DNA of 64,000 bases from JAJCYL01 sp965206015. GTDB taxonomy: Bacteria; Bacteroidota; Bacteroidia; Cytophagales; Cyclobacteriaceae. The first letter of the stretch is position 1, and every line of letters starts with the position of its first letter. Location: assembly GCA_965206015.1 (NCBI GenBank), contig CBDBIW010000002.1:248001-312000 (forward strand). Reading direction: 5' to 3'. Of the stretch, positions 42,079-51,645 are shown piece after piece. The position numbers and the translations under genes are program-made. The notes beneath the pieces are model-generated. The model was not told the DNA's origin. It worked only from the letters and a program-made list of their open reading frames with translations, and made no database searches.

Positions 42079-43895
42079 AACTGAAAATCTGCGGTATGAG
42101 GGACAGGGCGAATATTCAGGGCCTGGGTCAACTTGAGATAGATTTCATTGGATTAATATTCTATGAGAAGTCACAGCGATTTGTAGCTAATGAGGAAGAG
42201 CTTAATCCCCTTAATTTACCATATTCAATTAAGAAAGTTGGCGTTTTTGTAAACGCTGGTATAGACTATATTCTTGAAAAAGTGAATCAATTTGGGCTTG
42301 ACTACGCCCAATTGCACGGTGAGGAATCGTTTGATTTTTGTAAATCTCTGAAGGAGAAAGGAATAGGAGTGATCAAGGTATTTTCAGTCAGTGGAGAGCT
42401 ACCTGAAAATCTAATTAGTCAATACGAACCTGTTGTGAATTTCTTTCTCTTTGATACAAAAACATCAAAATACGGGGGCTCAGGTGTAAAGTTCAATTGG
42501 GATTTACTAAACGACTACTCTTTTGAAACTCCGTATTTTTTGAGTGGAGGAATAAATGCAAAAGATATACATGATATTATCAAAAAGAATCTGCCGGGTT
42601 TGTTCGCCATCGACGTGAACAGTGGAGTCGAAATTGGACCAGGAATTAAGGATTTGAAAAAAGTGAAATTGATTACTGAGGTGATAAAAAAGGTTTCAAA
42701 AATGAATGAACATTCAAAATACACCGTAGACGAAAGAGGTTATTACGGAAACTTCGGGGGTGCTTATATCCCTGAGATGCTCCAGCCCAACATGGAAGAA
42801 CTGCAGACCGAATACCTCAAAATAATTACTGAACAGGCTTTCCAGAATGAATTTCACAAATTATTGAAAGACTATGTAGGCCGACCGACACCGCTTTATT
42901 TAGCTGAAAGACTTTCAGAGAAATATGATGCTAATATTTATTTGAAGCGCGAGGATCTTTGTCACACTGGTGCCCATAAGATTAACAATACCATTGGTCA
43001 GATTATTTTGGCCAAAAGACTGAAGAAAACAAAAATTATAGCGGAAACGGGAGCGGGCCAACACGGTGTGGCCACAGCAACTGTATGCGCTCTGGCAGGA
43101 ATAAAATGTATTGTTTACATGGGCAAAGTTGACATGGAGCGTCAGCGTCCTAATGTAGAGCGGATGAGAATTTCAGGAGCAGAAGTAAGACCAGCTACAT
43201 CCGGAAGCCAGACCTTGAAAGATGCCACAAATGAGGCATTACGCCACTGGATCAATGATCCATGGGATACCCATTATATTATTGGTTCCGTAGTAGGTCC
43301 ACACCCTTATCCCGATATGGTAGCCCGATTTCAGTCTGTCATCAGCAAAGAGATTAAATGGCAATTGATAGAACATACAGGTAGGGAAAATCCCGATTTT
43401 GTTATGGCCTGTGTGGGAGGAGGTAGCAACGCCATGGGAGCTTTTTACCATTATTTGGACGAGAGGGGTGTCAAATTAATAGCAGTGGAAGCCGCAGGTA
43501 AAGGCGTAAATTCAGGTAAGTCAGCTGCCACAACTCAATTGGGCAAAGAGGGTATTTTACATGGCAGCCGATCACTGGTTATGCAAACGGAAGATGGTCA
43601 GGTGATTGAGCCACATAGCATTTCAGCAGGCCTTGATTACCCAGGTATAGGCCCAATCCATGCCCACCTGTTTCAGAGCAAAAGAGCACAGTTTCTTAAC
43701 GTAACTGATGAAGAGGCCATGAAAGCCGGCATTCAACTAAGCAGACTGGAAGGAATAATCCCTGCCATAGAATCCGCACATGCACTGGCAGCATTGGAGC
43801 AGCTACAATTTAATTTGAACGACAATGTTGTATTGAATCTTTCAGGACGGGGAGATAAAGATTTAGAAACCTATATCAAATGGGGTAACTACTAA
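42075..43895 (+). CDS. trpFB: TrpF-TrpB fusion: phosphoribosylanthranilate isomerase + tryptophan synthase beta
   Basis: 606 residues in one frame. TrpF (1-209): MKLKICGMRDRANI, QLHGEE, LFDTKTSKYGGSG, PYFLSGGIN. TrpB (210-606): GYYGNFGGAYIPEML, PLP lysine in KREDLCHTGAHKINN, AETGAGQHGVATA, GGGSNAMG, LSGRGDKD. Both parts have full length and key residues. The joint reads ...ITEVIKKVSK-MNEHSKYTV with no linker. Base 42702 is the ATG expected for TrpB, and a TGA overlaps it in the +1 frame (ATGA). Loss of one A from the run at 42686-42691 would end TrpF exactly there, so the fusion may result from a one-base change or a sequencing error. TrpB is of the TrpA-dependent type, but trpA does not follow. 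Confidence 0.9.
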   Translation: MKLKICGMRDRANIQGLGQLEIDFIGLIFYEKSQRFVANEEELNPLNLPYSIKKVGVFVNAGIDYILEKVNQFGLDYAQLHGEESFDFCKSLKEKGIGVIKVFSVSGELPENLISQYEPVVNFFLFDTKTSKYGGSGVKFNWDLLNDYSFETPYFLSGGINAKDIHDIIKKNLPGLFAIDVNSGVEIGPGIKDLKKVKLITEVIKKVSKMNEHSKYTVDERGYYGNFGGAYIPEMLQPNMEELQTEYLKIITEQAFQNEFHKLLKDYVGRPTPLYLAERLSEKYDANIYLKREDLCHTGAHKINNTIGQIILAKRLKKTKIIAETGAGQHGVATATVCALAGIKCIVYMGKVDMERQRPNVERMRISGAEVRPATSGSQTLKDATNEALRHWINDPWDTHYIIGSVVGPHPYPDMVARFQSVISKEIKWQLIEHTGRENPDFVMACVGGGSNAMGAFYHYLDERGVKLIAVEAAGKGVNSGKSAATTQLGKEGILHGSRSLVMQTEDGQVIEPHSISAGLDYPGIGPIHAHLFQSKRAQFLNVTDEEAMKAGIQLSRLEGIIPAIESAHALAALEQLQFNLNDNVVLNLSGRGDKDLETYIKWGNY

Positions 43896-43957
43896 TTAAT
43901 AGAATTTCTCGTAGAGAATATGAGACATATACGCCTTGTTTGGTTATATTGATTGCC

Positions 43958-44779
43958 ATGAAGGAATTCGAAAATAAAACTGTTTTTATTACGGGGGCTA
44001 GTCGGGGTATTGGATTGGCTATTGGCAAAAGACTCGCCCGGGAAGGAGCCAATATTGTGATTGCCGCAAAAACCGCTGAAGCCCATCCTGAATTGCCTGG
44101 CACCATTTATTCGGCTGCTGAAGAAATTGAAGAGGCAAGAGGAAAGGCATTGCCTCTTGTTGTTGACATTCGATTGGAGGAGCAAATCCGGGATGCGGTG
44201 GACAAGGCTGTTAAGATGTTTGGGGGAATTGACATCTGCATCAATAATGCAAGTGCTATTAGCTTGACTCCAACATTGCAAACAAACATGAAGCGTTATG
44301 ATTTAATGCACCAGGTAAATACCAGAGGAACTTTCCTCACTTCAAAAATTTGTATTCCACATTTAATGAAATCGGACAATGCGCATATTCTCAATATTTC
44401 ACCCCCATTAAATATGGAAACTAAATGGTTTGCACCTCATCTAGCTTATACCATGGCGAAATTTGGAATGAGTATGTGTGTTCTTGGCATGGCTGGGGAA
44501 CTCCATGAACATAATATAGGTGTAAATGCATTGTGGCCTAAAACTACTGTAGCCACAGCTGCTGTTCAAAACCTTCTTGGGGGCGATGCAATGGTCAGAT
44601 CGTCGAGAAAACCTGAAGTGATGAGTGATGCAGCTTATTACATACTGAAGCGCAAAAGCTCTGAAACTACCGGAAATTACTTTATTGATGAGGAGGTCTT
44701 AAATGAAGAAGGAATAAAGAACCTCAGTCATTATAATGTTGTGCCGGGCAATGACTTAATGCCAGATTTCTTTATATAA
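43958..44779 (+). CDS. SDR-family oxidoreductase (HSDL2-like)
   Basis: 273 residues from ATG 43958 (an in-frame start six codons upstream is less likely). Rossmann motif FITGASRGIGLAIGKRLA, NNAS at about 94-97, catalytic YTMAK (about 168-172) and a C-terminal segment typical of the HSDL2-type subgroup (TGNYFIDEEVLNEEGI). In place of the usual catalytic Ser, the strand reads LNISPPLNM, giving Ser in ISPP. Substrate unknown, probably a lipid or aliphatic alcohol. Starts 62 bp after trpFB and is followed 23 bp later by glgB; readthrough from trp is possible. Confidence 0.82.
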   Translation: MKEFENKTVFITGASRGIGLAIGKRLAREGANIVIAAKTAEAHPELPGTIYSAAEEIEEARGKALPLVVDIRLEEQIRDAVDKAVKMFGGIDICINNASAISLTPTLQTNMKRYDLMHQVNTRGTFLTSKICIPHLMKSDNAHILNISPPLNMETKWFAPHLAYTMAKFGMSMCVLGMAGELHEHNIGVNALWPKTTVATAAVQNLLGGDAMVRSSRKPEVMSDAAYYILKRKSSETTGNYFIDEEVLNEEGIKNLSHYNVVPGNDLMPDFFI

Positions 44780-44802
44780 GTAAACCAATCAAAAAAACCA
44801 GG

Positions 44803-46854
44803 ATGACGGCTAAAACCACTCGCCTCAAATCCCAAAAGAAAAAAACGCCAACACTCGTTCAAAACGACGGTTGGCTGGAACCTTATTCTGAAGAAATTCA
44901 AAGAAGGATTGACAGTTTTGAAGATGAATTGAATAATTATAAAAAAGTAAGTGGAGGGCTCAGGGAATTTGCCGGCGGTCACCATTTTTCAGGATTTAAC
45001 TACGACAAAAAGAAGCATGGATGGTGGTACCGCGAATGGGCTCCTAAAGCACAAAAACTAAACCTTGTTGGTGATTTTAACAATTGGGATAGAACCTCAA
45101 ACCCGCTCAAAAAAATAGCGGGTGGCAGTTGGGAAATCTTTTTACCTGATGAAAAATATAAGGAAAAGTTATTACATGATTCTGGCGTGAAAGTTCATAT
45201 AGTGGCAGCAAATGGAGCACTGGACCGCATGCCTGCTTACATTGAAAGAACAGTTCAGCCTGAAGGGGAAATCGATTTTGTCGGGAAGTTCTGGAATCCT
45301 GCAAAACCTTTCCAATGGACGGATAAAGAATATTCCCCCGAAAAATCATGTGAAATGCCCCTTATTTATGAGTGTCATATTGGAATGGCTCAGGAAGAAG
45401 AAAGAGTTGGAACATTCCGTGAATTTACAGACAAAGTTCTTCCAAGGATAAAAGATTTGGGGTACAATGCCATCCAGACGATGGCAATCCAGGAACATCC
45501 GTATTATGGCTCTTTTGGATATCATGTCAGTAGTTTTTTTGCAGTAGCAAGCAGGTTTGGTACACCAGATGATTTCAAGTACCTGGTTAATAAGGCACAT
45601 GAGTTGGGTATGGCAGTCATCATGGATCTGGTTCATTCCCATGCAGTAAAAAATGTAGCTGAAGGATTGAATGAATTTGATGGTACAGATGACCAATATT
45701 TTCATCATGGAGGTAAAGGTTATCACAAGGCATGGGACAGTAAGCTATTTAACTATGGCAAGTGGGAAGTAAAGCAATATTTACTATCCAATGTCAGGTA
45801 TTGGATTGAGGAATATCATGTCGATGGTTTCCGTTTCGACGGAGTTACTTCTATGATGTATCATCACCACGGCGACGGCGTATCATTTAACAATTATGAC
45901 AAGTATTTTGCTTCCGGTGTTGACTGGGACAATCTATTGTACCTTCAGATGGCAAACGAGTTGGCACATTCTCTAAAACCGGGATTTATAACCATAGCAG
46001 AAGACATGAGTGGGATGCCCGGTCTTTGTCGGCCCCAAAAGGAGGGAGGTATAGGCTTTGATTTTCGTCTTGCAATGGGAATTCCTGATTATTGGATAAA
46101 AGTATTGAAGGAGAAAAGGGACGAAGACTGGAATGTAGATGAACTGTGGGGAACAATGACCAATCGTCGTTATGGGGAACGAACAATAGCTTACGCAGAA
46201 TCACATGACCAGGCTATTGTTGGAGATAAAACTATTGCCTTTTGGCTTATGGATAAGGAGATGTATACCCACATGCATAAGGATCAGGAGAGTTTGGTAA
46301 TTGACCGGGGCATTGCGATGCATAAGTTAATCCGGTTTTTTACACTGGCTTCAGGAGGTGACGGCTACCTGAACTTCATTGGTAATGAGTTTGGCCATCC
46401 CGAGTGGATAGACTTTCCGCGAGAGGGTAATGACTGGAGCTTTAAATATGCCCGAAGACAGTGGTCTGTTGTTGATAACCCGCAGCTTAGATATCAATAC
46501 CTCAATAATTTCGATAAGGCCATCATACATCTGGCAGAAGCGCATAATATTCTAAATTCGGCACCCGGTCAACAACTCAATGCAGACCAGGAGAACTTAA
46601 CACTAATATTTGAGCGAAATAACCTCATCTTCCTGTTTAATTTTCATTGGGCTAATAGTATTCCTGATTATAGATTTAAAGTGCCCGGTGAGGGGACTTA
46701 TAAGATTGTTCTCAACTCAGATGACCATCAATTTGGAGGTTTTGGCCGGGTAGATAATTCTATTGAATACTCATCGGCAAAATTGTTCGGGGAGCACTTT
46801 TTGAGTGTCTATATTCCCAATAGAGTTTGTCTGGTTCTTGAGAAAATGTTATAA
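44803..46854 (+). CDS. glgB: 1,4-alpha-glucan branching enzyme
   Basis: 683 residues, GH13 subfamily resembling the eukaryotic-type (GBE1-like) branching enzymes rather than the Escherichia type. N-terminal CBM48 (HGWWYREWAPKAQKLNLVGD), catalytic barrel with DGFRFDGVTSMMYHHHG (nucleophile Asp), TIAEDMSGMPGLC (acid/base Glu) and YAESHDQAIVGDKT (transition-state His-Asp), plus an all-beta C-terminal domain. It makes alpha-1,6 branches in glycogen. No other glycogen genes are in the window. 46855-47031 downstream holds nothing convincing. Confidence 0.95.
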   Translation: MTAKTTRLKSQKKKTPTLVQNDGWLEPYSEEIQRRIDSFEDELNNYKKVSGGLREFAGGHHFSGFNYDKKKHGWWYREWAPKAQKLNLVGDFNNWDRTSNPLKKIAGGSWEIFLPDEKYKEKLLHDSGVKVHIVAANGALDRMPAYIERTVQPEGEIDFVGKFWNPAKPFQWTDKEYSPEKSCEMPLIYECHIGMAQEEERVGTFREFTDKVLPRIKDLGYNAIQTMAIQEHPYYGSFGYHVSSFFAVASRFGTPDDFKYLVNKAHELGMAVIMDLVHSHAVKNVAEGLNEFDGTDDQYFHHGGKGYHKAWDSKLFNYGKWEVKQYLLSNVRYWIEEYHVDGFRFDGVTSMMYHHHGDGVSFNNYDKYFASGVDWDNLLYLQMANELAHSLKPGFITIAEDMSGMPGLCRPQKEGGIGFDFRLAMGIPDYWIKVLKEKRDEDWNVDELWGTMTNRRYGERTIAYAESHDQAIVGDKTIAFWLMDKEMYTHMHKDQESLVIDRGIAMHKLIRFFTLASGGDGYLNFIGNEFGHPEWIDFPREGNDWSFKYARRQWSVVDNPQLRYQYLNNFDKAIIHLAEAHNILNSAPGQQLNADQENLTLIFERNNLIFLFNFHWANSIPDYRFKVPGEGTYKIVLNSDDHQFGGFGRVDNSIEYSSAKLFGEHFLSVYIPNRVCLVLEKML

Positions 46855-47031
46855 AGTCCTTAATTCCCGGCCCAAATATCACCAACATCCCGGCAGGGAA
46901 CAGCATTATTCATAGAGAAGATTGCAATTGCACAATGAAAACAAGAGGTTACACAACCTGGTATGATGCGGTCAATGCTTAGCTATATTGAAAAAAATGT
47001 ATACTTTTATACTGGATTGACACAAAGCATG

Positions 47032-47067
47032 GCAAAACCACATTACGATGCAAAACCACATTACGAT
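47032..47067. repeat. 18-bp exact tandem duplication
   Basis: Two adjacent identical copies of gcaaaaccacattacgat (47032-47049, 47050-47067) in the glgB to LRR-protein spacer. Confidence 0.95.
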
Positions 47068-47169
47068 CATTTTTGGCCCCACAGACCCTGAAGGATCGGG
47101 TTTCAAATGCAACCGGCATCCAGGCAAATTATTTACTTTTACTGATCATTTACCCTTACTGAACCTGTT

Positions 47170-50100
47170 ATGAAGCGCAACCTGTCCTGTCTGAATAATT
47201 TCCCCGAAACTTTTTACAAAAAGAACAAAAAGGCTTCCACTTCCGGGTCAAAACCCGGAGTTGTGTGCAGGCACTTCAACAAGTGTGCGTTAGCTGTTTT
47301 TTTATTCTTTATCGGCCCCATGGACGTACTGTCTGCTGCCGGTGAAAGGAACAGCCCGGCCATCGCCCGGCCTCAGTTAACTCCGTCCATTAGCATCACC
47401 AGGGCCACCAACGGTGCAGAACCGGCCACACCTGCGACCTTTACGGTGACTTTGTCGGAGACCAACAACACCGGATCGGCTATCACTGTGACCTACCAGT
47501 TCGGGGGTACAGCCACCGGCGGAGCAGATTATGACAATACAACCAACATGGTAACCATTCCTGCTGGCAGCAGTACAGCGACCATTACCGTACCGGTGAA
47601 CGACGATACAGCCCTGGAAGGGGATGAGACTATTGAAGTGATGTTGATTTCAGTGGCAGATACAGGTATTACAATAGATTCGAACCAAAATACAGGTACG
47701 GCGACCATTACCGATGACGAGTTTGACAGCAAAGTTGGTGATTCATTAGCCCTGGTGGCGATCTACAATGCCACCAATGGACCCAATTGGACTACCAATA
47801 CCAATTGGCTTCAGTCTGGTCAAAACGCTGATACCTGGCATGGGGTAACCGTGACTGAAGGAAGGGTGACAGATCTTCGTTTGCCATTCAACCAGCTTAC
47901 CGGAAATATACCCATAGAACTGGGAAATTTGACGGAACTTACGTTTTTGAATCTTGTTTCAAATCAGCTTACCGGAAATATACCCACGGAACTGGGAGGC
48001 CTCACCCGGTTGACAGATCTTTATTTGTCATTCAACCAGTTGGACGGGCCAATCCCTGCCCTGATTGGAAATTTGACGGAACTTACGGATTTGAATCTTA
48101 GTGACAATCAGCTTACCGGAAATATACCCATGGAATTGGAAAATTTGACGGAACTTACGGATTTGGATCTTGCTTCAAATCAGCTTACCGGAAATATACC
48201 CATGGAACTGGGAAATTTGACGGAACTTACGATTTTGAATCTTGGGTCAAATCAGCTTACCGGAAATATACCCATGGAACTGGGAGGCCTCACCCGGTTG
48301 AGAGAGCTTTATTTAGAATCCAACCAGTTGGACGGGCCAATCCCTGCCTCATGGGCGACTTTCACTAATCTTGTTGAATTTGATATTTCAGGGAATCAGT
48401 TTGATGATATTCCCGATATGAGTGCCCTGAATTTTGTAGTATTTGGTTTTAATATTAGCAACAACAATTTTGAATTCGGGGACATTATTCCCAACGTAAC
48501 CGCAGGCCGTTATTTCCCTCAAAATCCTTTCGGACCAGAGCAGCAGTTAAATCCTGCCGCAGGTGCCGATATCGATCTATCCATTTCAACTGAAGATGAC
48601 GGGAACAATGTCTATCAGTGGTTCAAAGACGGTGTGGCCATACCGTCCGCCAATGCAACATCCTATACCATACCTTCCTATACCGTGCCGGCTGACGATG
48701 GCATTTATTTCGTACAAGTTACCAACCCCAACGCTCCTGCCCTGACACTGCAAAGTTCAGATATTGCAGTGATGGGCGTATCTGAATCCTTAAACCAGTC
48801 AGATTCATTAGCCCTGGTGGCTTTATTCAATGCAACCGATGGTTTCAATTGGGACAATAAGGATAACTGGCTGGCAGGTCCGGTGTCTGACTGGTCTGGC
48901 ATTACCGTAGCCAGTAATCGGGTAACCGGCATTAGTTTGCCTGACAATAATCTGGAGGGCGGGGTACCGGTAGAGATCAACGACATGGCTGAGCTTGCTG
49001 TGGTTGACCTGTCGGGGAATGACCTCCACACTGTACCTGCAATGAACCTATCCGGAACGGTCACTTCCCTGAACCTGTCGGGGAACCTGTTAGACTTTAA
49101 CAGCCTGATACCCAATCAGGCTATTCCCGGGGTAGTTTTAGCACCCCAGCAGGAACTGCTGAAGTTAACCAGCATTCTGGCTGAGGTGGATGAATCGCAG
49201 ACCCCGGACCGCACCATCCCCGGGACTAATAATGTATACAGTTGGCTAAAAGACAGTGAGGCATTTCCTGCGGGGGGAGCATCGGGAACCTTCACACTGG
49301 AGAACATCCGGTTTGAAAGTGAAGGATCCTATGTGGCGCAAGTCACCAATCCGGAGCTTGAAAATGTTACATTAAGGACTAAACCATTTTTGGTCAGGGT
49401 CTCCTCAATAAGAAGGGATAGCCTGGCTCTGGTCGCCGTTTTCGAATCGGCCAAAGGGGCTAATTGGGTGAAAAGTACAAACTGGCTGACAGGACCACTG
49501 GCCACGTGGTCTGGCATTACCGTAGACAATAATCGGGTAACCGGCATTAGTTTGCCTGACAATAATCTGCAAGACACCTTGGCCATTGACCTGCAGGATA
49601 TTGGTGCGTTGGTTTCTGTTGATTTATCTCAAAATGAGCTGAGGGGAATTCCAGACATGACCGGACTGAAGCATCTGATGTCACTGGATGTTTCTGGAAA
49701 CCGGCTTGGATTTGAAGATCTGGAAATAAATGTTGCCCAGGCGCAATTTGAATTCCTGTTCACCCCTCAACGCAGGTATGGGGTGACCACGACCGAGCTG
49801 GTCCGGGTCAATGAACGGGCAGTTGTATCGATTGACATTTCGGGAACCCGGAATACTTATCAATGGTACAAAAAACCAAGACGGACTATTGAAGGGTTTG
49901 CTACGCCCGAAGAAACCCCCGGAACGGCCATTGAGGGAGGGACAGCACGTGGTTTGGTGATTGATAGCATCAAATTCGAAACCATGGGAATCTTCTACGT
50001 TGAGGTTTCCAATCCGCTACTGCCGGGATTGACCATCAGAAACAGAAACCAAAATGTATTCGCAGTAACAGACGTTTCTGGTACCGCCGGAATTGATCCG

Positions 50101-51066
50101 GATGTCGGATCCGTTTTGACAGAAGGAGATTTGATTGTCTACGAGATTGAGGCCCCCGGCCGACCATTTACTGCTCTGGACACTGTGACCTTTGATGCGA
50201 ATGGGGCCTATTTCCTGGATGGCCTTATCCCGGGTGATTACATATTGAAGGCCAGACCAGGAAAATCATTCATGGATAGTGTGTTGCAGACCTATTATGG
50301 TAAAACCGGTGACTGGGTGTTTGCTGATACGCTACAGTTAAGGACATCGACAACGGGCATAAATATTGACATGATCTTTATCCCGCCACCCTTTGACCCG
50401 GAAGTAAATGATGCATTGATCGTAGGTAGTATTGAATCAGATTTGCCAGACTCTGTGGTGGATTCTGAGGCAGGTTTAAGGGTCAGGGCAAGAAGGCGGG
50501 TGCGCCGTGCCGGTGTATCCTTGAATAAACTGGTCACCCGACGCCGTCAACTCCAGCAGGAGATTACACTGGTGGCTTATACAGAGACGGATGACGAGGG
50601 GCGGTTTGGATTCCCTAACGTGCCACCGGGTGACTATTTATTGAATGTCCAGTTCCCGGGAATCCCAATGGATACCACAACCCTGATAGAATTCAAGATT
50701 GATCCGCTCATGGAAGAGCAGTTTTTTAACGTAGCTGCCCTGGTTACAGAACTTGGTATTTCATTGGAACTGATTGAGGAAACCGGTTTTTACAGGAAGT
50801 ACTTCAAGGATTTAACCATCTATCCTAATCCGGCGAAGGATTACGTTACCATCGATTATGAAAAGCTGAATTCAGAAAACATTGGGGTTTACCTGACCGA
50901 TCTTACCGGCCATCAGTTGCTGACGGCTAAAATTGAAAACGGTCGCTACAGAAAGATAGATTTTGATACATCTAAACTACCGGAAGGAATTTATATGTTA
51001 GTCTTTGTAGACATGGCCGGGGCATCATTGCCAGTTGCCTCTTATAAAGTGATTATAGACAGATAA
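47170..51066 (+). CDS. Calx-beta/leucine-rich-repeat surface protein, T9SS cargo
   Basis: 1298 residues. The hydrophobic signal segment (CALAVFLFFIGPMDVLSAAG) comes unusually late, after about 38 mostly basic residues. A Calx-beta domain follows (about 75-180; DETIEVMLISV). Then come plant-type LRRs with LTGNIPMELGNLTELT repeats (about 235-400), an Ig-like segment, two further LRR-cap modules each opening DSLALVA-FxxxxGxNW, a carboxypeptidase-regulatory-like domain (about 960-1060) and a charged linker RRRVRRAGVSLNKLVTRRR. The protein ends in a type A sorting domain (YPNPAKDYVTIDYEKL to VIIDR). Exported and surface-attached; ligand unknown. Base composition is GC-richer than neighbours. Single gene, followed by a stem-loop. 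Confidence 0.88.
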   Translation: MKRNLSCLNNFPETFYKKNKKASTSGSKPGVVCRHFNKCALAVFLFFIGPMDVLSAAGERNSPAIARPQLTPSISITRATNGAEPATPATFTVTLSETNNTGSAITVTYQFGGTATGGADYDNTTNMVTIPAGSSTATITVPVNDDTALEGDETIEVMLISVADTGITIDSNQNTGTATITDDEFDSKVGDSLALVAIYNATNGPNWTTNTNWLQSGQNADTWHGVTVTEGRVTDLRLPFNQLTGNIPIELGNLTELTFLNLVSNQLTGNIPTELGGLTRLTDLYLSFNQLDGPIPALIGNLTELTDLNLSDNQLTGNIPMELENLTELTDLDLASNQLTGNIPMELGNLTELTILNLGSNQLTGNIPMELGGLTRLRELYLESNQLDGPIPASWATFTNLVEFDISGNQFDDIPDMSALNFVVFGFNISNNNFEFGDIIPNVTAGRYFPQNPFGPEQQLNPAAGADIDLSISTEDDGNNVYQWFKDGVAIPSANATSYTIPSYTVPADDGIYFVQVTNPNAPALTLQSSDIAVMGVSESLNQSDSLALVALFNATDGFNWDNKDNWLAGPVSDWSGITVASNRVTGISLPDNNLEGGVPVEINDMAELAVVDLSGNDLHTVPAMNLSGTVTSLNLSGNLLDFNSLIPNQAIPGVVLAPQQELLKLTSILAEVDESQTPDRTIPGTNNVYSWLKDSEAFPAGGASGTFTLENIRFESEGSYVAQVTNPELENVTLRTKPFLVRVSSIRRDSLALVAVFESAKGANWVKSTNWLTGPLATWSGITVDNNRVTGISLPDNNLQDTLAIDLQDIGALVSVDLSQNELRGIPDMTGLKHLMSLDVSGNRLGFEDLEINVAQAQFEFLFTPQRRYGVTTTELVRVNERAVVSIDISGTRNTYQWYKKPRRTIEGFATPEETPGTAIEGGTARGLVIDSIKFETMGIFYVEVSNPLLPGLTIRNRNQNVFAVTDVSGTAGIDPDVGSVLTEGDLIVYEIEAPGRPFTALDTVTFDANGAYFLDGLIPGDYILKARPGKSFMDSVLQTYYGKTGDWVFADTLQLRTSTTGINIDMIFIPPPFDPEVNDALIVGSIESDLPDSVVDSEAGLRVRARRRVRRAGVSLNKLVTRRRQLQQEITLVAYTETDDEGRFGFPNVPPGDYLLNVQFPGIPMDTTTLIEFKIDPLMEEQFFNVAALVTELGISLELIEETGFYRKYFKDLTIYPNPAKDYVTIDYEKLNSENIGVYLTDLTGHQLLTAKIENGRYRKIDFDTSKLPEGIYMLVFVDMAGASLPVASYKVIIDR
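47881..48355 (+). repeat. 72-bp LRR repeat array (about 6.5 units)
   Basis: Period 72 bp (24 residues), core cagcttaccggaaatatacc (20 bp) nearly invariant; alternating units read NQLTGNIPxEL and NQLDGPIPA. High DNA identity indicates recent expansion or gene conversion. Confidence 0.9.
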
Positions 51067-51080
51067 GTATTATCCTCAAG

Positions 51081-51120
51081 CCAACAAAATACCCTCAGCG
51101 GTAAGCTGAGGTGTTGTTGG
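51081..51120 (+). terminator. Two-part stem-loop after the LRR gene
   Basis: Outer arms ccaacaa/ttgttgg (51081-51087, 51114-51120) and inner arms cctcagc/gctgagg (51093-51099, 51105-51111). A T-rich stretch follows, so it probably ends transcription. Confidence 0.7.
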
Positions 51121-51317
51121 TTTATTTTCATCTTATTGTTTATAATCAGTCTACATTCATTTAATGACTTCGATTTATAGGATCAAAAATCTTTGCCACG
51201 ACCAATACCACGTACCGCAACCGACTGGTATAATTTTCATGTTAAATTGCAATAAACCAGGACCGTTGCAAAAGTCACTGATTGAATTTTAAGAGTCGAA
51301 ATCTGTAATTTTTGGAT

Positions 51318-51645
51318 TTAGACGGTTATAGTACCTGTTTTTTTGTCTGCCCCATTAGCTCTAATTGATCTGTTTGGGCACCTTTTGATACTTCCAAAGC
51401 TTCGTTCTGCCTTGAAGTGGTTTCTGCCAATTATTTTGTTAAACTTCTTCTCCCACGGGGTTAGTGGGTGATTCCTCTCCGCCTTTTTCATGATATGATT
51501 TTTCAACTTTCTGCTGGCCCTAATATCTGTGTTCTTTGCCCATTGATACCTTGCCCATTGATACCTTTTGTCTGCTTTTATGGCTATTCCTTCTGGTAGA
51601 TATGCTATATCCGGTATTTTATCCAGATAATTTTCTTCAGGTGTA
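51318..51645 (-). pseudogene. IS5-family transposase C-terminal remnant
   Basis: Minus-strand frame runs from 51645 (LPEGIAIKADKRYQ) through KNHIMKKAERNHPLTPWEKK and FNKIIGRNHFKAERSFGSIK to a frame loss near 51318; this is the end of IS5-type transposases (the final catalytic Glu is in KAERSFG). A 15-bp tandem duplication (51538-51567) adds five residues (YQWAR-YQWAK). It abuts the meaB stop codon, so an IS end may have altered the meaB C terminus. 51121-51317 has no gene. Confidence 0.75.

Noticed and set aside
43896..43957. trpA start or fragment after trpFB
   Set aside because: Only 62 bp and no TrpA-like text in any frame.
44731..44985. Minus-strand frames opposite the SDR and glgB genes (also 45107-45349, 45346-45726)
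   Set aside because: Antisense shadows; plus-strand genes have complete catalytic motifs.
47881..48355. CRISPR-like regular repeats
   Set aside because: 72-bp LRR codons in a long open frame.
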